A stretch of DNA of 64,000 bases from CBDFKU01 sp965248975 (GTDB lineage Bacteria > Chloroflexota > Dehalococcoidia > Lucifugimonadales > JAGWBF01). The stretch's first letter is position 1, and every line of letters begins with the position of its first letter. The notes under the pieces were generated by a model. The model was not told where the DNA came from. It searched no databases and saw only the letters and a list, made by a program, of their open reading frames with translations. The position numbers were made by a program, and so were the translations under genes. The stretch covers positions 124,001-188,000 of the forward strand of contig CBDFKU010000019.1 in assembly GCA_965248975.1 (NCBI GenBank). The letters run 5' to 3'. Below, piece by piece: positions 8,613-17,702 of this stretch.

Positions 8613-8754
8613 GTCACCCTCCCTCGGGCCCTGACCGGGCATCTAGCGGCATGTTACTATCACCCCTGATCGGGGTCAAGGGCCGGTATCTGGTATATTG
8701 ACCGCCGTAACTCGATGGGGTACCCTCTGTCCAGCAACGAGAAGGAGGCAAGCC

Positions 8755-9603
8755 ATGGCGTTCCCGGTGGTGACCTGGGAAGACTGGGGTAAGACGGGCC
8801 AGTATATCGATCTGGAGGACGGCAAGCTATTCTACGTCCACCGGGGAAGCGGCTTCCCCGTCATCATGACCCACTCCTTCGGGCGCAGCTCATGGTGGTT
8901 CTCCCGGGTGATCGACAGCTTCGCCGAGCATTTCAGCGTGTACGCCCTGGACTTGCCCGGCTGGGGCCGCTCTGACACACCTCCACTGCCCTACAGCATC
9001 CCCGAGTTCGCCCTGGCAGAGAAGGAGTTCATGGACAAGATGGGCATCGACCGGGCCCATCTTGTCGGGTGCAGCGGCAGCACCCAGATGAACACCCACT
9101 TCTCCACCACCTGGCCATCGCGGGTCGGCAAGCTCGTGCTGGACGCCTTCACTCACTGGACCCGGGCCGAGGCCAAGAGGTACTGGCTGGACCGGTTCCG
9201 GCTGGTGGAGCCGGAGCTGGACAAGCCCTACAGCGAGTGGTTCAAGGCCGTTGGGACCGTCAGCGACGCGGAGTTTCAGTGGCTGCCCGACGGCGTTCGA
9301 GAGATGGCCATCGAGCGCAATGTCAGGGGCTTCGAAGACCATAGGCAGTGGTGGATCGACGCCCTGAAGTTCGCCCAGCTGAAGTACGACGTCAACACCC
9401 GCCTGCACATGATACAGGCGCCCACCCTGCTGGTCTCCGGCGACATTGGACCCGAGTATGTGATCGGTGGGCTCCAGAAGAAGGCCGATGCGATTCACGG
9501 GTCCCGCCTGGAGTTTATCCCGAAGGCCGGGGTCCTGTCGGCCTTCGAGCAGCCGGAGACATACACCAACATCGTCCTGGGGTTTCTAAGAGCGCCGAAC
9601 TAG
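8755..9603 (+). CDS. alpha/beta-hydrolase-fold protein lacking the usual catalytic histidine
   Basis: A 282-residue alpha/beta hydrolase-fold protein. The N-terminal core has the oxyanion region THSFGRSSWWF and LDLPGWGRSDTP. The nucleophile elbow reads LVGCSGSTQ, with the serine present but the last glycine of GxSxG replaced. The acid is likely in LLVSGDIGPE. Where most relatives have GAGHLxxxEQPE, this one reads KAGVLSAFEQPE, so the histidine of the triad is valine. Activity as a normal esterase is therefore doubtful; it could be a non-hydrolytic fold member, or the base could come from elsewhere. The start ATG 8755 follows AAGGAGGCAAGCC; a TTG-initiated extension to 8698 is less likely. The stop codon coincides with the start of a MITE. 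Confidence 0.85.
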   Translation: MAFPVVTWEDWGKTGQYIDLEDGKLFYVHRGSGFPVIMTHSFGRSSWWFSRVIDSFAEHFSVYALDLPGWGRSDTPPLPYSIPEFALAEKEFMDKMGIDRAHLVGCSGSTQMNTHFSTTWPSRVGKLVLDAFTHWTRAEAKRYWLDRFRLVEPELDKPYSEWFKAVGTVSDAEFQWLPDGVREMAIERNVRGFEDHRQWWIDALKFAQLKYDVNTRLHMIQAPTLLVSGDIGPEYVIGGLQKKADAIHGSRLEFIPKAGVLSAFEQPETYTNIVLGFLRAPN

Positions 9604-9764
9604 TGTCCTGAGTCAGAAGTTTGATTAACAATATAAAAGGCCTTCGACAGGCTCAGGCTGAGCGGATAGCCGCCTTTCGCCGCTCGTGGTGAGCCTGTCG
9701 AACCACAAGACCGCGCAAGACAACGACGGAAAATTGTGCAACGAACTTACGATTCGGGACACTA
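9601..9764. mobile_element. MITE-like non-autonomous element with 14-bp terminal inverted repeats
   Basis: A 164-bp stretch bounded by TAGTGTCCTGAGTC at 9601-9614 and GATTCGGGACACTA at 9751-9764. The two arms match at 12 of 14 positions when one is reversed, and the outermost TA at each side could be the target duplication typical of IS630/mariner-type transposition. The interior carries a long imperfect hairpin at 9641-9704. No coding frame is present. The TAG stop of the upstream hydrolase lies in the left arm. Confidence 0.6.
9641..9704. repeat. long imperfect hairpin with TTCGACAGGCTCA / TGAGCCTGTCGAA arms
   Basis: The arms CCTTCGACAGGCTCAGGCTG and the reverse-complementary GTGAGCCTGTCGAAC surround a loop near CGCCTTTCGCCG. 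This kind of intergenic palindrome recurs in some Chloroflexota and other metagenomic genomes. A degenerate relative lies at 56529-56580. It is a REP-like repeat or the core of the surrounding MITE. Confidence 0.6.
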
Positions 9765-9910
9765 GCTGGCAAGAAGCCCTCCTCCCCCCTTGCGGGGGAG
9801 GATTGAGGTGGGGGCAGCCATCCCCATCCTAACCTTCCCCCTTAAAGGGGGAAGGGACTCTTCCCTCCCACTCGATGGGGGAGCATCCGCGTGAAGGTAA
9901 AGGCCGGGTA
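9765..9910. repeat. intergenic G/C-tract hairpin repeats
   Basis: Consecutive small inverted repeats: CCTCCTCCCCCC facing GGGGGAGGATTGAGG, then CTTCCCCCTTAAAGGGGGAAG, then CTTCCCTCCCACTCGATGGGGGAG. No gene is seen. The tracts have the look of multicopy intergenic repeats and may also stop transcription between the converging genes on either side. Confidence 0.5.
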
Positions 9911-11476
9911 CTAGGCCCGGATCCAGTCGGCCACCCGCTCGGCGATCATCATGGCGGGGACGTTGATGTTGCCCCGGATCACATCGGGCATGACCGAACA
10001 GTCCACCACCCGGAGACCCTCAAGCCCCCGAACGCGGCAGTACTGGTCCACCACGGCCATCGGATCGGTTTCGGGACCCATCTTGCACGTCCCGGCGTCA
10101 TGCTGCTGGCTGCGGACCCGGCTCAGCATCCATGAATCCAGGATGCTGTCGTCGGCCAGCTCCTCTTCGGTGGGCGTCGCCAGGCCCTCGATCAGGTCGC
10201 TCAACGGCGCCTGGTGGCTGAGGTGCACCGCCAGGCGCACCCCGTGGCGCATTCGCTCAACGTCCCAGGGGTCCGACAGCAGCCGGTAGTTCATAGACAG
10301 CTGGACGTGATGGTCGGCGGACCGTAGCCGGAGCCATCCGGCGGTGCTGGCCTTGCGCAGGGCTACGCCTATGCTGAAGTAGGTCCCATTGGGGTCGCCT
10401 TCGATGCGGTAGGTGTGGTAGGGGAGGGCCGAACCCCGGAGCACCCGCATGGGTTCCAGGATCATGTCGTTCCGCACCGGCGACCCCGGCGAGGTATAGC
10501 GCATCGCCACCTGGACGATAGGGGCCAGCGGCTCAGCGGGGGCGGCATTGGACCGGAACACCACCATCAAAGTCTGATGGTCCCGCAGGTTCTCCCCCAC
10601 TCCAGGGACGTCGCATATTACCGGAATGCCCAGGTCCCTTAGCTGTGCTTCGGGACCGACTCCGGACAACAGCAGCATCTGCGGGGAGCCGATGGCGCCG
10701 CCGCAGATGATGACCTGGTCACCTTCGACCTGGAACACCTGACCCCCACTTTCGGCTTCGACGCCCGTCGCCCGTGTGCCGTCGAAAAGGACCCGCCTAA
10801 CGCCAACGTTGGCCTTGATGGTCAGGTTGAGCCGGTGGCGGGCCGGGGTAAGGTATGCCAGCGCCGAGCTGATCCGGACACCTTCCCGGATGTTCCGGGG
10901 CAGCGGACCTACCCCGGTGCCGTCGGGGTCGTTGTGGTCGGGATCATCGGGGAATCCCTCGGCCTTGCAGGTACGATAGAAGGCTTCGGTAGGCGGGAGC
11001 CACTCTTCTCGCGGATAGCGCCAGGCTAGAATCGGCCCGTCGGAGCCGTGGTAGTCTCCGCTGAAATCCAGGTCGGTTTCCAGCTTGCGGAAATAAGGGA
11101 GTACTTTGCCGAAGGACCACTCGTCGTTGCCCCATTCGGCCCACTGGTCGTAGTCCTCCGGGGCGCCTCGCGCCACAACCTGGCCGTTGATGGCGCTTGT
11201 GCCGCCGACGACCTTCCCCCTGGCCTTGGGCACGGGCTCGGACTGGTGGTCGTTGGGCGTGTAAACGTAGCCCCAGACGTGGGGGCCGTCCAGCGCCCGT
11301 TCGGCGCTGGAGTTCATGTTGTTCCCCTGCTTCAGGTCGTCGGGCAAGAGGTCGAATTCAGGATAGTCGGGCCCGGCCTCCAGGAGCAGCACAGAGCGAT
11401 GGGGATCCTCCGAGAGGCGCCCGGCCAGAACGCATCCCGACGAGCCCGCCCCGACTACTATTACGTCGTACCGCAT
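9911..11476 (-). CDS. GMC-family FAD oxidoreductase (choline/alcohol dehydrogenase-like)
   Basis: A 521-residue glucose-methanol-choline oxidoreductase. The N-terminal FAD fold is VIVVGAGSSGCVLAGRLSED with LLLEAGPD. GKVVGGTSAINGQVVARG is the GMC signature 1, and the second (GAIGSPQMLLLSGVGP) lies near residue 270. At the C-terminus QQHDAGTCKMGPETDP carries the first active-site histidine, and GNINVPAMMIAERVADWI places asparagine at the second catalytic position, as in several alcohol dehydrogenases. It oxidises a primary or secondary alcohol with FAD; the substrate cannot be read from sequence. ATG 11476 (MRYDVIVVG) is a natural start immediately before the Rossmann motif. It is flanked by repeats and probably monocistronic. 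Confidence 0.92.
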   Translation of the reverse strand: MRYDVIVVGAGSSGCVLAGRLSEDPHRSVLLLEAGPDYPEFDLLPDDLKQGNNMNSSAERALDGPHVWGYVYTPNDHQSEPVPKARGKVVGGTSAINGQVVARGAPEDYDQWAEWGNDEWSFGKVLPYFRKLETDLDFSGDYHGSDGPILAWRYPREEWLPPTEAFYRTCKAEGFPDDPDHNDPDGTGVGPLPRNIREGVRISSALAYLTPARHRLNLTIKANVGVRRVLFDGTRATGVEAESGGQVFQVEGDQVIICGGAIGSPQMLLLSGVGPEAQLRDLGIPVICDVPGVGENLRDHQTLMVVFRSNAAPAEPLAPIVQVAMRYTSPGSPVRNDMILEPMRVLRGSALPYHTYRIEGDPNGTYFSIGVALRKASTAGWLRLRSADHHVQLSMNYRLLSDPWDVERMRHGVRLAVHLSHQAPLSDLIEGLATPTEEELADDSILDSWMLSRVRSQQHDAGTCKMGPETDPMAVVDQYCRVRGLEGLRVVDCSVMPDVIRGNINVPAMMIAERVADWIRA

Positions 11477-11654
11477 GTCTCCCCGCTTTGAGTCTTACAG
11501 GAGCTCGGAACTAACGCAGAGATATAAAGGCAGAGAGTTTGTTTATGATAGCACCCTAAGCCGCAGGTGAAGGGTCTGGAGGGGTTGCCAGGAGACCAAG
11601 CCGTATTGGCCGACATACCGGCTCATCAGCGCTCTGCCTCACCGGAGCCGTCCG

Positions 11655-12881
11655 TTAGATATAGGAGACGGCCAGCTCGCCTCGCTCCAGATCGTCTCCG
11701 ACGTGGGCCTGGATCACATCCAAGGCCGGGAAATCCCATTCCGACACGAAGGAGATGGCGGTGCCGAAACGTCCCATCCGCGCCGTCCTGCCGATGCGAT
11801 GGACGTACTCCTCCAGGTTGTCGGGCATGTCGTAGTTGATTACGTGGGACACCGCGGGTATGTCCAGCCCACGGGCGGCGACGTTCGTGGCGACCAGGAT
11901 GCGTAGGCCGCCGGAGCGGAAGCGCCCCATCACGCTGTCTCTATGGGACTGGGTCATGTCGCCGTGGATGGCCTCCGCATCGAAGCCACGGCGCTGCAGA
12001 AGGCCAACCAGCCTGTCGACCCCTATCTTCGTCCTGCGAAACACCAACGCCTGGGTGACGAGGCCTGGTTCGCGCAGCAGCTCCTCCAGGGCCGAGGGGC
12101 GGTCACGGTCGGCTACCTCATAGTAGAGCTGCCTGACCTGCTCTACCGGCTCGGCATCGCCGCCGACACGGACCCATGCAGGTTCCCTGAGGTACCTTCG
12201 CGCCAACGCCATTATCGGGCCGGGCATGGTCGCGGAGAAAAGCAGGGTCTGGCGGGAACGGGGCGTCCGGCGAAGGATTCGGTCGATGTCGTCGGCGAAC
12301 CCGATGTCCAGCATCTGGTCCGCCTCGTCCAGCACAACGGAACGGACGTGCCCGATCTCCAGGGTGCCCCGTTCCATGTGGTCCATGAGACGGCCGGGCG
12401 TGGCCACGATAATATGGACACCCTGACGTATCGCGGATAGCTGGCGGCTCATGGCCTGGCCACCGTATATGGCCACGACGTGTACACCGCAAAATTGTCC
12501 CAGACGGGAAAGCTCCCCATTCACCTGGACGGCCAGCTCCCTGGTGGGCACCAGCACCAGGGCCTGAGGTGCACGAGCGCCTCGGTCGATGGTCTCTACC
12601 AGGGGAATGCCGAAGGAGGCGGTCTTCCCGGTGCCGGTCTGCGCCTGGCCAACCACGTCTCGCCCCTCCCGCACCAGCGGGATCACCTCCATCTGAACGG
12701 CCGTAGGTGCGTCGTATTTCAGGTCATCCAGGGCCCGGCCCACCCCGGCCGAAACGGGCAACTCGCCGAACAAAAGCCGCTCGGGACGATCTTCCTGCGG
12801 CGCAGCGGTTCTGGACGGTGGGGGACGACGGGAGGAGGATTTAGGTCGAGACGGCGGATTCGGTGCCCGGGTTGGCGACAC
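11655..12881 (-). CDS. DEAD-box ATP-dependent RNA helicase
   Basis: A 408-residue DEAD-box helicase acting on structured RNA (ribosome assembly or mRNA decay in relatives such as RhlE/CsdA). The motifs are all present: Q motif APTAVQMEVIP, Walker A AQTGTGKT, PTRELAVQ, TPGRLMDH, VLDEADQML, SAT in LLFSATM, ATNVAARGLDIP and HRIGRTARMG. The first 30 residues are a Pro/Ser/Arg-rich tail, and there is no long C-terminal RNA-binding extension. The first in-frame start is GTG at 12881, with no convincing ribosome site. The true start could be a downstream GTG or ATG, so the N-terminus is uncertain while the core is not. Confidence 0.92.
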   Translation of the reverse strand: MSPTRAPNPPSRPKSSSRRPPPSRTAAPQEDRPERLLFGELPVSAGVGRALDDLKYDAPTAVQMEVIPLVREGRDVVGQAQTGTGKTASFGIPLVETIDRGARAPQALVLVPTRELAVQVNGELSRLGQFCGVHVVAIYGGQAMSRQLSAIRQGVHIIVATPGRLMDHMERGTLEIGHVRSVVLDEADQMLDIGFADDIDRILRRTPRSRQTLLFSATMPGPIMALARRYLREPAWVRVGGDAEPVEQVRQLYYEVADRDRPSALEELLREPGLVTQALVFRRTKIGVDRLVGLLQRRGFDAEAIHGDMTQSHRDSVMGRFRSGGLRILVATNVAARGLDIPAVSHVINYDMPDNLEEYVHRIGRTARMGRFGTAISFVSEWDFPALDVIQAHVGDDLERGELAVSYI

Positions 12882-13348
12882 TGGCTGCCTGGGTGGTGCA
12901 TCGATAGCCTGCTCAAGGGAACGTGCTTCGGGACTCTCGCTAACCTGTGGGCCTGGGGGCGGGGGTGCCGGGGGGGTACTTTTCTGGAGGAGGGCTGTGA
13001 GTTTACGGATCAGTGTGCCGAGAATGGGGGATTACCTCCGATACTTTGGGCTGGTGACGGGCCATAGCGCAAATCGGAGGGCGCACCGCCGTTTGGTGGG
13101 CGCCATCCTGGAATTCGCGGCTGAGTACTGACGCGGATCTCCATCACTTGTGAAAATCTTAGCACACAGTTGGAGAATTGTACATCTTCTGAACTCACGT
13201 CTAGCGTAATATTATGCCCAAAGGGTACCCGGGATCAGCAGCAGACGTGTCGTGTGTACAAGGCGAATGTCACACTGGCTAGGTAGTCTTCGGACAGGAT
13301 CGGCAGGACGGAAGTGAGAACCTTCGGCCTGATCTTGATCATCCTGGG
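12882..13348. other. gene-free interval between helicase and SMP-30 genes
   Basis: About 470 bases hold no coding frame with family character on either strand. A short inverted repeat with CGGAGG and GGTGGGCGCC lies near 13070-13105, and an AT-richer stretch at 13150-13215 may carry the helicase promoter on the minus strand. No tRNA, repeat array or insertion sequence was seen. Confidence 0.4.
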
Positions 13349-14266
13349 CTACCTGACCGGCGGCCACATGATCCAACCACGCCGGCTGGTGTTGCGGACG
13401 CGAAAGAGGTGTCCCCCGAGGGTGGTTACGTAAAGCGTACGCTGGTCCGGGTCACCGAAGGCGCAGTTCGTGGGCACGTCCACTCCCACCGGCATCGGTT
13501 GAGTCTCCAGCACGCGGCCGGCCGGGGTCCAGATATAGATCATGGGGCCCGGGCCGCTGGCCCACGACCCAGCAGTGGCTACTATGTTCCCGTCGGAGTC
13601 CAGGCACATACCGTCGATGCCCCGCTGGTGCCCTCTGTGGTCCGTCCCGAACTGGTGCAGCACGATGTACTGTCCCAGCGAACCGTCGTCCAGGATAGGA
13701 TACGAACGGAGCTCTCGGATTCCTCCGGGTTCGTTGTCGGTCTGGATGATGTACAGGCTTTTCTCGTCCGGAGAGATCAGCAGCCCGTTGGTCCCGGTGG
13801 TGTCGTATGTCATGCGACTACAGGACCAGCTGCCGTCGGGTTGAGGGTCCGCCCTGAGGATATCCCTTTCGGCCATCTCGGGTTGCTCGCTGGGGTCGAT
13901 GTTCCCTGCGTTCCATGGATTGCTGAACCAGATACGTCCTTGCCTGTCTATGGCCAGATCGTTGGGCGTATTGAGGCGCTTGCCATCGAGCCTGTCGACG
14001 ATGGTGGTCGTAGTCCCGTCGGCCTCGAAGCGCACTATGGAGCGGCCGCCGGCGCAGCAGCCGTATAGATTGCCCGTCACATCGAAGGCCAATCCGTTGA
14101 CGTGAACGGTGCCGTCTCTGTAAACCGTACACTCCCCGGTCTCTGGACTGTACTTCATGATACGGCTGGCCGGGATATGTGTGAAGAGCAGATGCCTGCC
14201 GTCCCAGGCGGGACCTTCGGTCAGATAATCAAAGGGTCCTGCGACTAGCTCCCATTCCCAGTCCAT
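13349..14266 (-). CDS. SMP-30/gluconolactonase-family protein
   Basis: A 305-residue six-bladed beta-propeller lactonase of the SMP-30/LRE family, which hydrolyses sugar lactones with a divalent metal. The metal-site pattern is visible: LTEGPAWDGRHLLFT (glutamate), NTPNDLAIDRQGRIWF (asparagine of blade 3), TGTNGLLISPDEKSLYI, and GIDGMCLDSDGNIVATAG (aspartate). Start ATG 14266 (MDWEWELVAGP) follows GGAGGAATGCC; the ATG 30 nt upstream has no site. No signal peptide is seen, so it is likely cytosolic. The adjacent genes do not specify the lactone. A short GC-rich segment of about 270 nt separates it from threonine synthase on the opposite strand. Confidence 0.87.
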   Translation of the reverse strand: MDWEWELVAGPFDYLTEGPAWDGRHLLFTHIPASRIMKYSPETGECTVYRDGTVHVNGLAFDVTGNLYGCCAGGRSIVRFEADGTTTTIVDRLDGKRLNTPNDLAIDRQGRIWFSNPWNAGNIDPSEQPEMAERDILRADPQPDGSWSCSRMTYDTTGTNGLLISPDEKSLYIIQTDNEPGGIRELRSYPILDDGSLGQYIVLHQFGTDHRGHQRGIDGMCLDSDGNIVATAGSWASGPGPMIYIWTPAGRVLETQPMPVGVDVPTNCAFGDPDQRTLYVTTLGGHLFRVRNTSRRGWIMWPPVR

Positions 14267-14535
14267 GGCATTCCTCCACGATGGTCTTGCGTACAACGTG
14301 ACGTATCGCTAAGAATAATAGCACGGCACTCCAGGCCGGGAAAGGGAGGTCTCGCTTCCCCCGATCGGTAGTCGTTATTGGGCCGAAGAGGTACAATTGA
14401 TCTTGACTACCAGTTGGGAGCCGAACGCACGTCGCGGCTCCTGAGGCCATCGCCATGGGTGCCGAAAGGCCAACAGTGACAAGAAATATAAGGTAAACCA
14501 GGCCCTTGATGCGAGACTCAAGGGTGGGGGGGGTT

Positions 14536-15879
14536 ATGAACGCGCAGTCGTGGTTTCAGTGTAGCCAAGGATGTGATGAACGCTACGAGCTAACGGACAT
14601 CATCTACCGATGCGCTCGTTGCGGCGGGCTCCTTGAAGTTCAGCACGATCTTCCCAGCTTGCGGCGCCGAAGCCCGGCATCGTGGATGAAGCTCTTCGAC
14701 GAACGGTACATGAGGACCGAGTTCCCCTACGGCAGCGGGGTTTGGGGGAAAAAGGAGTTCGTGTATCCCCAGATCGACAACCGAAACATCGTGTCCTTGT
14801 ATGAGGGGGGGTCCAACCTTTATTGGGCCGACCGCTTCGGCAACTCCATCGGGCTACACGACCTGTGGATAAAGCAGAGTGGCAACAGCCATACCGGGTC
14901 TTTCAAGGACCTGGGCATCACCGTGTTGGTCTCCGCTGTCAAAGGGATCATCAGCCAAGGGACGGACATCCAGGCCGTGGTATGCGCGTCCACGGGAGAC
15001 ACTTCATCGTCTCTCGCTGCTTACTGCGCTGCGGCGGGTATCCCCTCCATAGTCATCCTTCCTAAGGATAAAGTGTCCAGAGCGCAGCTGATTCAGCCGA
15101 TCGCAAACGGCGCTTTCACCTTGGCTCTGGATACGGATTTTGATGGGTGCATGGCGATAATCCAGGAGCTTACCCAAGATAAGAGCTTCTATCTGGCCAA
15201 CTCCCTGAACCCATTGCGGATCGAGGGCCAGAAGACAATTAGCATAGAGATCGTGCAGCAGTTCGACTGGGAGGTTCCTGACTGGGTGGTAGTTCCCGGG
15301 GGGAATCTGGGGAACGTTGCAGCCATCGGACTGGGGTTTCTGCTAATGCGCGACCTGGGCATCATACAGAATTTGCCCCGCCTCGTTTGCGCCCAGGCGG
15401 CGAACGCGAATCCCCTCTACAGAAGCTACATGGACGGATTCAAGTCCTTCGAACCGGTCGTGGCCCAGCCCACCCTGGCCAGTGCTATACAGATTGGAAA
15501 CCCGGTCAGTGCGCCACGGGCCATCCCAATACTGAAGGCCTTCAATGGAGTCGTCGAGCAGGCGACCGAGGATGAGCTGGCCAACGCCGCCGCCCTGGCA
15601 GATAAATCTGGCCTTTTTACGTGTCCCCACACCGGTGTCGCTTTGGCTACCCTGCTTAAGCTGGTAGATAAAAAGGTGATACTGCCCGATGAGAGAGTGG
15701 TTGTCATATCGACGGCCAACGGTCTGAAGTTCGTAGACTTCAAGACAGGTTACCATGAAGGGAATCTGCCCGAAGTTCAGTCTGGGTTGGCAAATGGACC
15801 CGTAGAGCTTCCGGGCGACTATCGGGCCGTGAGAGACGCGATAGCCTCCAGGTCGAGAGACCTGAAGATAAAGATTTGA
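14536..15879 (+). CDS. thrC: threonine synthase
   Basis: A PLP enzyme converting O-phospho-L-homoserine to threonine. It is 447 residues from ATG 14536 (MNAQSWFQCSQ), which follows a G-rich ribosome site; TTG 14506 and ATG 14509 are possible but lack one. Residues about 8-38 form a zinc-ribbon-like start with four cysteines (CSQGC, CARCGG), common in longer threonine synthases. The PLP lysine lies in NSHTGSFKDLG, the phosphate loop in CASTGDTSSSLAAY, and VVPGGNLGNVAAIGLG contacts the cofactor. The length agrees with the type that lacks the plant SAM-binding extension. Other threonine-pathway genes are not in the window. Identification is strong, though some homologues act on other hydroxy-amino acid phosphates. 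Confidence 0.9.
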   Translation: MNAQSWFQCSQGCDERYELTDIIYRCARCGGLLEVQHDLPSLRRRSPASWMKLFDERYMRTEFPYGSGVWGKKEFVYPQIDNRNIVSLYEGGSNLYWADRFGNSIGLHDLWIKQSGNSHTGSFKDLGITVLVSAVKGIISQGTDIQAVVCASTGDTSSSLAAYCAAAGIPSIVILPKDKVSRAQLIQPIANGAFTLALDTDFDGCMAIIQELTQDKSFYLANSLNPLRIEGQKTISIEIVQQFDWEVPDWVVVPGGNLGNVAAIGLGFLLMRDLGIIQNLPRLVCAQAANANPLYRSYMDGFKSFEPVVAQPTLASAIQIGNPVSAPRAIPILKAFNGVVEQATEDELANAAALADKSGLFTCPHTGVALATLLKLVDKKVILPDERVVVISTANGLKFVDFKTGYHEGNLPEVQSGLANGPVELPGDYRAVRDAIASRSRDLKIKI

Positions 15880-15903
15880 ACACCGGCCAAGCCGCGACCT
15901 CGC

Positions 15904-16896
15904 CTACTCACAGTCTCCCGGAGGCCCCACGCTGAAGTGCGCCGCCACGATGGCCTTGAACTCCTCCGAAGCCAGACTCTTCTCCGTCTCGCAGAAGATG
16001 CGCTCGGTCGCAGGGCCGACCCTCCTGGCAGGCTCATGGTCCCCCTGGGCGGCCGCGCCGGCTATCTCGTCGACCAAGGCCCCGATCTGTCGGAAGTGAT
16101 CGACGAGCCGGCCGTGGTCGTCCCGGAACTCTGCCGGAGGGCTCAGCGCTGCCAGCTCCGACAGCAGGTCGCCCACCAGGGCCTCGATCCGCGGGGCCAT
16201 CTCTTTCGTGATGCTGATCAGTTCCTCGGGTGTCAGGGACAACGGGAACACCAGAAGAGACGCCGCTGACCCCAAACCGGGCTCATAGCGGCGCAGCAGC
16301 CCGTCGAGCTGCCGGCCGTAGTCGCCTCCGGGCAGGGGCTCAAGTGAGGGACATAGCGGGTGGCCGGGGAACGCTCCGTGGCAGAGCTCGGCCGGCAGTG
16401 AGGCGACAAAGGAGCCGTTCAGCTCGGCCGACCGGCCGTTGATCATGCCGAAGGCCGCCAGGTCTCCCGCCCGCACGGCCTGTCCCATCTCACGGTCCAG
16501 CCGGACCATCTCTCTGTGCACTTCCACCAACCGGTGGTGCTCCTCCGAATACCGGTCTGGAGGGTCAATGTCCTCCAGGGCCTCCAGCGTGTCAGCGAAG
16601 ACCGTTCCGATGCCCGCCTCGGTCAGCGCCTGGGTGATCCGTTCCCTGGTGGGGTAGGTCTGGTTCAAGGCCGCTCCGAACCTGGCGAACTTGAAGTTCG
16701 CCAGGTCTAGGGCCTCCCTGACCTCTTTAAAGTACCCCTGATCCAGGGTCATGGCCACCTCGACCGGACGTATGCTGTCCAGCATGTCGGCCCACACCCG
16801 CCTGGAGTCGTCCAGGGCGCCCTCTCCCGACGCATTGATGGTGAACAGATAGGCCTCGCCGCCCACGAACCCCATCAGGGCGATCCCGGAATCACC
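15904..16896 (-). pseudogene. 3' part of a split lipoprotein gene (left half at element junction)
   Basis: The coding frame runs from the 9-bp junction core (16888-16896) to a stop at 15904, about 330 codons. It starts in mid-domain: GIALMGFVGGEAYLFTINAS and then SRRVWADMLDSIRP form the last strands and helix of a PsbP/DUF1795-like fold whose first half lies at 55200-55727. After that come about 270 residues of helical, acid-rich sequence that I do not recognise, with four scattered cysteines (CHGAFPGHPLC, IFCETEK, PGDCE). A local ATG at 16911 sits outside the original gene and is an accident of the junction. In the unsplit chromosome this would be the C-terminal two-thirds of a 503-residue cell-surface lipoprotein. 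Confidence 0.85.
16888..16896. other. attL core of the integrated element
   Basis: GGAATCACC here is identical to 55200-55208. On the minus strand it reads GGT GAT TCC (Gly-Asp-Ser) and sits in the same reading frame in both halves of the lipoprotein gene. Deleting the 38,312 bp between equivalent points rejoins REGDS to GIALMG in frame. A short core without long flanking repeats is what large serine integrases leave. Confidence 0.85.
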
Positions 16897-17023
16897 ATAC
16901 CCATTTCTCAATCGACGACAAAAACTGAGGTACTCATGGGCAGTGGGCTTGGATGCCGCTGGGAGTGGTGGAACTGGAGTTGGCGGCTAATCCCCTGAAT
17001 GGGAAGAGTCGCTTCTCTAGGGC

Positions 17024-17494
17024 TTAGCTACAGACTCCGGTCGTTGCGGTTACCTCTGCGCCACCCCACTCGCCTTTGTAGATCTGGCCGTCCGCGTATG
17101 CGCTCACGCGGAACTCATAAGATGTGTTGCACACCAGTTCGCCTACGGTGTAGGTAGCGCGGTAATCGTGCCCACTCAGTGTCGCCGCTCACCCGGTACC
17201 CGGTGTTGAGGGCAACGACACAGAAGATTGCGGGGCTCGTAGGCGGTGAACCTGAATACCGTTGTCGATGTCATGGTCCAACCAGAGTAACTCCAACTCC
17301 CTCGTTTATGGCCATCGCCAACACAGGACCGCGCCATCGTCGCGCAGAGCGCACCCGTGAGAGCGGCCGCTGCTGACGGACGTGAACTTATAACCCTCTC
17401 CGGGCGAGGCTTGATGACCATCCAGCTTGCTGCCCCAGCACAGCACAGTGCCTTCCTCCCGCAATGCGCACCCGTGGTACTCTTCACTGTTCAT
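17024..17494 (-). pseudogene. decayed RCC1-repeat / fibronectin III protein, 3' remnant
   Basis: On the minus strand two RCC1-type repeats are readable near 17306-17494: YHGCALREEGTVLCWGS and SHGCALRDDGAVLCW. A shift follows. From about 17165 another frame gives CNTSYEFRVSAYADGQIY then GEWGGAEVTATT, the end of a fibronectin III domain, finishing at a TAA at 17024. The repeats are joined only across frameshifts and no N-terminus is present, so this is a remnant of a larger secreted or surface protein carried just inside the left junction. Such RCC1-Fn3 proteins are common in Chloroflexota; a function here is not expected. Confidence 0.7.
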
Positions 17495-17564
17495 GGGCGA
17501 GAGCCAATAGAAACAAAACTCTGCGGTACTCGTTGGCGGTGGGCGTAGTTAGCGATGAGTAGCG

Positions 17565-17702
17565 CTAGGGCCTGGGCGGTAAGGTCACGGCCAGCGATAC
17601 AACCGCTGTGAGGGCAACACCGTCGGCCTTAGTGGTCGCTACGCTCCATGCCTCTGTAACACCCGAGTTCCAGTCGATCCACTCGAACATCTCTTTCTTC
17701 AC
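17565..17702 (-). CDS. small ORF coupled to the recombinase stop codon
   Basis: A 45-codon frame whose GTG start overlaps the TGA of the recombinase gene (GTGA). It begins KKEMFEWIDWNSGVTEAW and ends SLAVTLPPRP. The overlap would allow translational coupling. Composition is plausible, but there is no family match. It may instead be a remnant of the gene into which the inner recombinase's DNA once joined. Confidence 0.3.
   Translation of the reverse strand: MKKEMFEWIDWNSGVTEAWSVATTKADGVALTAVVSLAVTLPPRP

Noticed and set aside
9765..9910. Intrinsic terminator pair
   Set aside because: The hairpins have G/C-tract stems but no T-run after them; described as repeats instead.
12882..13348. Possible tRNA or small RNA between helicase and lactonase genes
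   Set aside because: No cloverleaf, T-loop (GTTCRA) or A/B box combination could be found by reading; only short hairpins.
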